The notes beneath the pieces were generated by a model. The model ran no database searches. It was given only the letters and a program-made list of their open reading frames with translations, and was not told the origin of the DNA. The position numbers were made by a program, and so were the translations under genes. From positions 2,914,001 to 2,978,000 of the forward strand of contig NC_018017.1 in assembly GCF_000243155.2 (NCBI RefSeq): 64,000 nucleotides of DNA, given 5' to 3'. The stretch comes from Desulfitobacterium dehalogenans ATCC 51507 (lineage in GTDB: Bacteria; Bacillota; Desulfitobacteriia; Desulfitobacteriales; Desulfitobacteriaceae). Shown in pieces: positions 58,297 to 64,000 of the stretch (position 1 is its first letter; each line of letters begins with the position of its first letter).

Positions 58297-59434
58297 TCAC
58301 AAATCGTTTATAATCCTGCCAAGCCTTATACAGCTCATCCCATGTATCGGAAGGGAATTTTTCCAGGACAGCCTGAAGTATTTCCCAAGCCACTACATGC
58401 TTGAGAACCACCAGGGCGGCAGGAACCGCACACACATCACTGCGCTCTACACTGGCCTCCATGACTTCTTTCGTCTCCAGATTAACCGTTGGCAAAGGAC
58501 TGTATAAGGTAGGGATTGGCTTCATGACTGCTTCAATCATCACCGGTTCCCCATTGGTCATTCCGCCTTCAATCCCGCCGGCATTATTGCTATAACGGTA
58601 ATACCCCCGCCCGCTGTCATAACCGATGGGATCATGGACTTCGGACCCAAAGCGTTGGCCTGCTGTAAAGCCCATGCCAAAGGATACTCCCTTCATCGCC
58701 TGGACAGATAAGACAGCCTGAGCCAACCGGCCATCCAATTTTCTATCCCACTGGACATAGGAGCCTAAGCCCGGTACCAGGTTCTTCACTTGGATCCGAA
58801 GTATGCCCCCCAATGATTCTCCTTTGTTCCGAGCCTCTTGCAATTGGGCATATAACGCTTCTTCACCCTTGGGATCTCCTACCTTCCATTCGGAAGCCTG
58901 GACCCGTTCCCAATACTCAGGGGTATCCTCGCTGTCCATATGGATTTTTCCGACAGATAGGACCTGCCCGCCCATCTCCACCCCTAAGGCTTCCAAGATC
59001 TGCAAGGCAATATTCCCGATGGCGACCCGCATGGCTGTCTCCCGGGCACTGGCCCGCTCCAGTACATTGCGCACTTCTGTCCGATATTTCAAATGTCCCG
59101 TCAAATCCGCATGGCCCGGTCGTGGTGTGATGACTTTACGACTTTCCAAATCCGCTTCATCGTCCCAAGCCATAATTTTTTCCCAATTGGACCAGTCCCG
59201 GTTGATAATCTCTAAGGCTATCGGCGCACCTGTGGTCAGCCCCCCCCGGACTCCGGAAAGAATAGTGACCTGATCCTTCTCAATCTTCATTCTCCCCCCA
59301 CGGCCGGGACCCTTTTGCCGTTCTTGCAATGCTTGATCGATCTTTTCCTTATCTATCTTAGCCCCTGAGGGAACCCCTTCGAGGATTCCTACAAGCTTTA
59401 GTCCGTGAGATTCACCTGCTGTCAAATAACGCAT
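58286..59434 (-). CDS. aroC: Chorismate synthase
   Basis: Final step: EPSP to chorismate with reduced FMN. 382 residues. Signatures are MRYLTAGESHGLKLVGILEG, RGGRMKIEKDQV, RPGHADLTGHLKYR, RASARETAMRVAIGNIA, GGIEGGMTNGEPV and the end RSDVCAVPAALVV. It follows the GspH-like prepilin gene by 11 bp. Confidence 0.97.
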   Translation of the reverse strand: MRYLTAGESHGLKLVGILEGVPSGAKIDKEKIDQALQERQKGPGRGGRMKIEKDQVTILSGVRGGLTTGAPIALEIINRDWSNWEKIMAWDDEADLESRKVITPRPGHADLTGHLKYRTEVRNVLERASARETAMRVAIGNIALQILEALGVEMGGQVLSVGKIHMDSEDTPEYWERVQASEWKVGDPKGEEALYAQLQEARNKGESLGGILRIQVKNLVPGLGSYVQWDRKLDGRLAQAVLSVQAMKGVSFGMGFTAGQRFGSEVHDPIGYDSGRGYYRYSNNAGGIEGGMTNGEPVMIEAVMKPIPTLYSPLPTVNLETKEVMEASVERSDVCAVPAALVVLKHVVAWEILQAVLEKFPSDTWDELYKAWQDYKRFVSEQ

Positions 59435-59445
59435 TCCTTACCTCC

Positions 59446-59922
59446 TCACCTGATTTCTTCCCGAACTCTTCCCGTAATCAAGGCTGTAATGACATACCTG
59501 GTGTCTTTTCCATTGGTTAAGAATATACTGCCGCTTAGGATTGGCCCCCCTAGAAATATAGGGACTCCCTCTGCTGAAAAGCGCACAGTATTCGGTTGAT
59601 TGGCGAAACTAATTTTCTCCGGAAGTGCGATAGTCTTCTCCAACACACCTTCTCTAAAAATGCGATAGGTATTATTGCTTGGGTAAAAGCGGATTTCATA
59701 CCAGGTATTTTCGGCTAGGGCGCTTGCCCTTACATCCCGCAGTTCCTGAATGAGTTGAGTGCTGGCTAAAGACAAATTACGGTTTTCCGCCTCCACAGGG
59801 AGCTTCACCAAAAGCACAAAGCCTACCCCTGCCAAAAGGGTCAGGACCAGAAGGACCTCAAGGAGGGTAAAACCCCTTGCTTTGTCAGATTGGCCGTCCT
59901 TAGGCTGACTCTTTCTCCTCAT
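59446..59922 (-). CDS. Prepilin (GspH/FimT-like)
   Basis: 158 residues. Leader with a basic head ending KARG, then FTLLEVLLVLTLLAGVGFVLL, with Glu5 present. The domain has TQLIQELRDVRASALAENTWYEI and a beta-rich end, as in GspH/FimT minor pseudopilins. It lies between aroE and aroC rather than in the pilus operon, so its expression is linked to the aromatic genes. Confidence 0.87.
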   Translation of the reverse strand: MRRKSQPKDGQSDKARGFTLLEVLLVLTLLAGVGFVLLVKLPVEAENRNLSLASTQLIQELRDVRASALAENTWYEIRFYPSNNTYRIFREGVLEKTIALPEKISFANQPNTVRFSAEGVPIFLGGPILSGSIFLTNGKDTRYVITALITGRVREEIR

Positions 59923-59940
59923 TCGTGCTCGCTCCTTCTG

Positions 59941-60765
59941 CTACACCTGAGCCAAGGCTTGATACAAAGCCTTCCTCATAGCATCTACAGGGGCCTTATC
60001 TTCCAGCCAAAATTCCCAGGCATTGACACCCTGATAAAGAAGCATATCCATTCCGTTGACAATCTTGCAGCCCAAGACTTTTGCCGACTGTAAAAAAGGA
60101 GTTTCCCAGGGGTTAAAGATGATATCCACCACCAAAGTACCTGGATGTATCCCTTCCAGTGAAAAAGGGTAGTCTTCCTTTTTTAATCCCAGGCTGGTCG
60201 TTTGGATAACACAATCCGCCTGTGTCAGCCACTCTCCCCTTCCCCATACCTCTTGGCGTGCCTGTCCGCCCCACTCCCGTATTTTTTCCAACAGTTCCGC
60301 CCCTCGCTCAGGAGTGCGATTCATAATGCAAAGCTGGACTCCGAAAGGTGCCAGGGCCATGGCAATCCCCTTAGCAGCACCTCCAGCCCCCAGGAGAACA
60401 ATTTTCTTGCCCTCACCGAGCTCCATATGTTCCTGCAGGGAACGAACAAAACCTGAACCGTCGGTATTATGGCCGATCAACCGACCCTTGTGCACTTTTA
60501 CGGTGTTCACCGCTCCAGCCCGCCTGGCTTCCTCAGTCAGTTCATCCAGAAAAGGGAGGATGGCTTCTTTATGGGGGACGGTCACATTCCAGCCGCTGAA
60601 CCCCAGGGCTTTAAGACCAAGTACAGCCTCGCCCAAATCTTCAGGGCTTACTTGAAACTTTTGATAGTCTGCGGCTAAGTCTAAAGCCTTGTATCCTGCA
60701 TTATGCATCACCGGAGATAGGGAATGAGCAATCGGGCAGCCAATCACTGCAAAATGCTTTACCAA
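59941..60765 (-). CDS. aroE: Shikimate dehydrogenase
   Basis: NADPH-dependent reduction of 3-dehydroshikimate. I take TTG 60765 (GGGGGGTG site) as the start, giving 274 residues; an upstream frame to 60798 is less likely. Motifs are VIGCPIAHSLSPVMHNAGYK, the catalytic NVTVPHKEAI, GHNTDGSGFVRSL, VLLGAGGAAKGIAMAL and the C-terminal LYQGVNAWEFW. First of aroE-gspH-aroC-aroK-aroB. Confidence 0.94.
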   Translation of the reverse strand: MVKHFAVIGCPIAHSLSPVMHNAGYKALDLAADYQKFQVSPEDLGEAVLGLKALGFSGWNVTVPHKEAILPFLDELTEEARRAGAVNTVKVHKGRLIGHNTDGSGFVRSLQEHMELGEGKKIVLLGAGGAAKGIAMALAPFGVQLCIMNRTPERGAELLEKIREWGGQARQEVWGRGEWLTQADCVIQTTSLGLKKEDYPFSLEGIHPGTLVVDIIFNPWETPFLQSAKVLGCKIVNGMDMLLYQGVNAWEFWLEDKAPVDAMRKALYQALAQV

Positions 60766-60844
60766 GCTTACACCCCCCAAAGCTTTTGGATAGCACAACG
60801 GAATGGTTTTCCCATTCCGTCATCTTCGTCATGAAATTCCTTGT

Positions 60845-61375
60845 TTAGCGTACCTTTGTACCATGGGGCTCCGACGTTTCATAACGCTTCATCAACCAGA
60901 CCAAGACCCGCTCCATTCTGCGCAAGAACCGTGTACCGATAAATTCCTTATCATTAATGGGAAGAACCAAAATCGTATACATTCCCATACGATTCCCTCC
61001 CAGGATATCAGTAAACAATTGATCCCCAATAACAGCGGTATCCGAAATCCCGGTCCCCAAAATATTCATTCCTGCTTGAAAAGCCTTACGACGTGGTTTC
61101 GTTGCCCGAAAAACAAAAGGTATTCCTAAACGATCCGCTACAACGGCCACCCGTTGTTTGCGCTTATTATTGGATACGACACATGCCTGAATCCCTGCCG
61201 CTTTAAGTTTCTCAAACCATGCTACAACTTTTGGTCCAACTTCTAAGTCATTCCAGGGCGTCATCGTGTTGTCAAGATCTATAATAAGCCCGCGAATACC
61301 ATCCCTCTTCAAAACGTCCACGGGTATACTATCCAGTGAATCCGCTTGAAAAGTCGGTTTGAAGAGATCAAACAT
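60845..61375 (-). CDS. yqeG: YqeG-family HAD IIIA phosphatase
   Basis: I start at ATG 61375 (GGGGAGGAC site), 176 residues. HAD motif I LIIDLDNTMTPW, motif II ACVVSNNKRKQRV and the end AVIGDQLFTDILGGNRMGMYTILV with the motif IV-type GDQ are present. The family acts on phosphorylated substrates, with phosphatidylglycerophosphate suggested for some members; the substrate here is not shown. It lies divergent to psd, itself a phospholipid gene. Confidence 0.88.
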   Translation of the reverse strand: MFDLFKPTFQADSLDSIPVDVLKRDGIRGLIIDLDNTMTPWNDLEVGPKVVAWFEKLKAAGIQACVVSNNKRKQRVAVVADRLGIPFVFRATKPRRKAFQAGMNILGTGISDTAVIGDQLFTDILGGNRMGMYTILVLPINDKEFIGTRFLRRMERVLVWLMKRYETSEPHGTKVR

Positions 61376-61412
61376 AGTGTCCTCCCCACATGGCATTTTT
61401 TACTTATTATAT

Positions 61413-61431
61413 CCCAGAGTTTTACTCTGGG
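61413..61431. promoter_or_regulatory. 8-bp palindrome between yqeG and psd
   Basis: CCCAGAGT-TTT-ACTCTGGG in the divergent intergenic region, about 40 bp before yqeG. It could be an operator or a leader hairpin. Confidence 0.4.
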
Positions 61432-61551
61432 CAAGCTAAATGGAATAGGGCTTTAGAAATATCGAGGTTCTTTTACAATATATTCATTCACTAACCTCTG
61501 GTGAAACCTGAGAAAATATCATAAAATGTCCTGTATAGGAGTTGAAATTGC

Positions 61552-62454
61552 TTGATTAAATATTATGACCGAAAAACCCAAACCTATCAGACAGAAAAAG
61601 TGGCCGGAGAGAAAATGATTCGCTGGACTTATACCTCTCCTGTAGGGATGAGACTTCTGGAAGCGGTAGTCAAGAAAAAAATGTGCTCCAGCTTTTATGG
61701 CTGGTATCTGGATCAGCGAATCAGCCGGCGGAAAATCCATCCTTTTGTCCATAAATTTGATTTGGACTTATCCATTGCGGAGAAGAACGTAAAAGAATTT
61801 TCCTCATTTAATGATTTCTTTTACCGTAAGCTAAAACCTTCAGCCCGCTCTATTGACCCACATAAGGACTCCCTCATCTCTTTGGGGGATGGGAAATTAC
61901 TGGCTTATGAACATATTAATTTAGACCGTTTGGTTCAGGTTAAAGGTATTACCTATAGCCTTCAAGAACTGATTAAAAGCCCAGAGGTGGCGTTAAAATA
62001 CAACAGAGGCACTTGCTTAATTCTAAGGCTATGCCCTACGGATTACCACCGCTTTCATTTTATCGACAGCGGTATCTGTGAGCCCTCTCACCGTATTAAA
62101 GGAGCTTACTATTCAGTTAATCCCGTTGCCTTGCAAAAGGTTGAAAAGCTTTTTTGCGAAAACAAAAGAGAATGGAGCATTTTCCATTCTGATCATTTTG
62201 GAGATATCCTTACCATTGAAGTAGGGGCTACCTTTGTAGGCTCCATCATTCAGACTTACCCTCCCCATCAAAAAGTGGCTCGAGGAGATGAAAAAGGCTA
62301 TTTTAAGTTCGGCGGCTCCACCGTTCTGCTTTTTTTCGAAGAAAATAAGGTTAGGATCGACCCGGAAATTATTGAGCAAACGAAATTAGGTTATGAGACC
62401 TATGTTCTCTTTGGTGAAAAAGTCGGTGTCCGGGGCGGGTCTTTTTCAGGGTAG
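61552..62454 (+). CDS. psd: Phosphatidylserine decarboxylase
   Basis: Converts phosphatidylserine to phosphatidylethanolamine. Start TTG 61552, ten bases from AGGAG, 300 residues. Clostridial-type N-terminus ([19 protein letters not shown]). Conserved blocks are [29 protein letters not shown], the HFHFIDSG region with the catalytic His (DYHRFHFID), and the self-cleavage motif [12 protein letters not shown] (GGST in place of LGST), which would generate the pyruvoyl group. Only plus-strand core gene in this half of the window. Confidence 0.93.
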   Translation: MIKYYDRKTQTYQTEKVAGEKMIRWTYTSPVGMRLLEAVVKKKMCSSFYGWYLDQRISRRKIHPFVHKFDLDLSIAEKNVKEFSSFNDFFYRKLKPSARSIDPHKDSLISLGDGKLLAYEHINLDRLVQVKGITYSLQELIKSPEVALKYNRGTCLILRLCPTDYHRFHFIDSGICEPSHRIKGAYYSVNPVALQKVEKLFCENKREWSIFHSDHFGDILTIEVGATFVGSIIQTYPPHQKVARGDEKGYFKFGGSTVLLFFEENKVRIDPEIIEQTKLGYETYVLFGEKVGVRGGSFSG

Positions 62455-62481
62455 GCGGCCATGCTGCTGCGGCACCCCCTC

Positions 62482-62817
62482 TTACACAAATACGAATTGT
62501 ACCAAGGCCATATAGAGCACTGTTCCCCCGCCGATGCTCAGAAGCACATTATTCTTCCAGAGATGAATCAAGACAATAAACCCAATTGCAATCCCTTCAG
62601 GCAGCCCATATGAGGCGGTCAGGAGGGATACATTTTTTAGACAGTAAACGATTAGCATAGCAATGGCAGCAAAGGGAATCACCTTCCCCAGATAAAGGAT
62701 AAAAGGGGGAGTTTCCCTGCCGGATGGGAATAAAAGAAAGGGCAAGGACCTGGTGAGAAAGGTCCCCAGAGCGATCACGACGATAATAATGAGTGACTGT
62801 TGAGCGGTGAGCATCAT
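62482..62817 (-). CDS. azlD: AzlD-type branched-chain amino acid transport subunit
   Basis: 111 residues with four membrane segments: an N-terminal SLIIIVVIALGTFLTRSLPFLLF, then VIPFAAIAMLIVYCL and further helices. Small partner of AzlC in export of branched-chain amino acids and analogues. It overlaps azlC by 4 bp. Confidence 0.9.
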   Translation of the reverse strand: MMLTAQQSLIIIVVIALGTFLTRSLPFLLFPSGRETPPFILYLGKVIPFAAIAMLIVYCLKNVSLLTASYGLPEGIAIGFIVLIHLWKNNVLLSIGGGTVLYMALVQFVFV

Positions 62818-63578
62818 ACGACGTTCTCCTCCTTAAGAACTTTTCCTGTGCCGTCGGCCTCATCGAGAATATCCAACCTATTGAGCTTATCTAAATTCTC
62901 CAGAGGCCTCCTGAACAGTGAAAAAACAGCAATAATCAAAGCCATTGAAGGAATTATGAAGTTTACCGGTCCAAACACCCATAAGCAAAAAACTGACGCT
63001 CCTATTCCGATCAGAGCCGGTGCATGCTGCTTTTGCGATTTCCATTGTTCAAGAAAGATGACAACAAACAAGGCCGTCATGACAAAGTCGATTCCTTTCG
63101 TATTAAAGGACACCATGGAGCCTAAAATTCCACCCAATGCACAGGCAGAAACCCAGTAACTCTGATTAAGCAAAGTGACGAAAAACATAAACCACCCTCG
63201 GTCCACTCCCTGAGGAGGGTTCGCGGCACAGAGAATGGAAAAGGTTTCATCCGTCAGCCCAAACATCAGATAGGGCTTTTTCTTTCCCCCTTCGCTGAAT
63301 TTTCCCAAGAGGGAAAGTCCGTAAAATAAATGTCTGGCATTAACCATCAGAGTCATAAGAAAGGCATTTAAAGGGCTGAAAGCCATGGTAAGCAAGTTTA
63401 TAGCCACATATTGCATGGAGCCGGCGTAGATAAAAACGCTCATAAGTATGGCCCAGCCAAAGTGATATCCCTTACTATTCAAAAGAATACCAAAGGCCAT
63501 GCCGAGAAATAGATAACCGGCCATAACGGGTAGGGTATAAGGAAAGGCGGCTTTCAGGGCTTTTCTCTTTTCCTGCAT
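62814..63578 (-). CDS. azlC: AzlC-type branched-chain amino acid exporter
   Basis: 254 residues, multi-spanning. AzlC hallmarks are YLFLGMAFGILLNSKGYHFGWA, SVFIYAGSMQYVAINLL, NARHLFYGLSLLGKF, LTDETFSILC and the C-terminal segment. It forms a two-gene exporter with azlD. An Lrp/AsnC regulator gene precedes it, as in azlB-azlCD of Bacillus, so control by branched-chain amino acids is likely. Confidence 0.93.
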   Translation of the reverse strand: MQEKRKALKAAFPYTLPVMAGYLFLGMAFGILLNSKGYHFGWAILMSVFIYAGSMQYVAINLLTMAFSPLNAFLMTLMVNARHLFYGLSLLGKFSEGGKKKPYLMFGLTDETFSILCAANPPQGVDRGWFMFFVTLLNQSYWVSACALGGILGSMVSFNTKGIDFVMTALFVVIFLEQWKSQKQHAPALIGIGASVFCLWVFGPVNFIIPSMALIIAVFSLFRRPLENLDKLNRLDILDEADGTGKVLKEENVV

Positions 63579-63598
63579 TCTGGATTACTCCTCTTCCA

Positions 63599-64000
63599 CT
63601 ATTTTACCTGATCCAAGTCCAAGGGTATGGTTAGCGTGCGTTTGTCCGTATTCATGACAATGCTGGTTTCTACTTTATCCACCCCTGGAATGGCCATAAT
63701 CGTATCGATAATAAAATCCCGGAACGTTGCGATATCCTTCGCTACCACCTTTAATAAAAAGTCCCGGCTGCCGGTAACCGTATAGCATTCGAGAACATTG
63801 GGTATTTCGTTAATTGTAGCTAAAAAATTATTGGCAATCTCCCGGTTGAGCGGGGAAAGATTCACCATTGTAAACGCGATTAATTCAATACCGATCTTTT
63901 TTTCATCAACAAATGCCGTATACTGCTTGATAACCCTTTGTTCTCTCAGGTTTTTCGTTCGTGCCAGACATGCGGAAGGAGATAAACCAATTTTCTTTGA
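63599..64000 (-). CDS. Lrp/AsnC-family regulator (5' part beyond window)
   Basis: 134 C-terminal residues are present; the gene starts to the right of the window. Translating past the first in-window ATG (63868) keeps the frame open to the edge and adds KKIGLSPSACLARTKNLREQRVIKQYTAFVD, typical of the AsnC helix-turn-helix end (in parts LSPSACLARTKNLREQ and VIKQYTAFVD). The RAM ligand-binding domain follows (LECYTVTGSRDFLLKVVAKD, IPGVDKVETSIVM). It probably controls azlCD. Confidence 0.93.
   Translation of the reverse strand, partial: SKKIGLSPSACLARTKNLREQRVIKQYTAFVDEKKIGIELIAFTMVNLSPLNREIANNFLATINEIPNVLECYTVTGSRDFLLKVVAKDIATFRDFIIDTIMAIPGVDKVETSIVMNTDKRTLTIPLDLDQVK

Overview
The window looks like a chromosomal segment of an anaerobic, endospore-forming, low-to-mid GC Firmicute. 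Gene content and order (spo0A-spoIVB-recN-argR-nadK-tlyA-dxs-ispA-xseBA, the whole spoIIIA operon, folD-fchA, NfnAB, efp, type IV pilus genes mixed with aro genes) fit the Peptococcaceae, most likely a Desulfitobacterium. The genus is inferred from gene content and was not confirmed by any search. I saw no rRNA, tRNA, CRISPR array or transposase gene.

Layout. 0-6 kb is accessory. It holds the start of a cut-off gene, a XRE regulator divergent from a tiny ORF and a GGDEF protein, an ECF sigma factor fused to a SAM methyltransferase, two very small YjcZ-like membrane proteins, and a pair of exported proteins of unknown function. 6-24 kb is a conserved core, nearly all on the minus strand: map, an AraC-type regulator, spo0A (with 0A boxes), spoIVB, recN, argR, ytqB-like, nadK, tlyA, dxs, ispA, xseB, xseA, corA, fchA, folD, and an ECF sigma/anti-sigma pair. 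24.4-30 kb is a plus-strand accessory island of small exported proteins with decayed duplicates: a frameshifted DUF6147-like copy, a fossil copy, a broken amidase, and a duplicated piece of the nfnB 3' end. From 30 kb on the minus-strand core resumes: nfnAB, a TsaD-like paralogue, nusB, amaP/asp23, biotin-dependent carboxylase genes, spoIIIAA-AH, RNase J, efp, aroQ, a LysM protein, a type IV pilus/type II secretion-like operon, aroB/K/C/E and yqeG. The window ends with psd (plus strand), azlDC and the 3' part of an Lrp/AsnC regulator.

How it fits together. Sporulation is the main theme: Spo0A (entry), the SpoIVB protease (sigma-K checkpoint), SpoIIIA (the mother cell-forespore channel), YjcZ-like peptides and a LysM protein. 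Central metabolism is represented by isoprenoid precursors, C1-folate enzymes, NADPH/ferredoxin transhydrogenation, a two-gene pyruvate carboxylase-like or acetyl-CoA carboxylase set, and the shikimate pathway.

The observations most worth following are these. (1) An 851-bp, strongly structured non-coding insertion splits spoIIIAF from spoIIIAG. It contains a 295-bp unit bounded by 15-bp perfect inverted repeats and a separate roughly 250-nt long foldback. (2) A carboxyltransferase-AccB fusion has a strong ribosome binding site at the junction, so it may make two products. (3) An ECF sigma factor is fused to a methyltransferase. (4) The exported-protein island shows serial duplication and decay.
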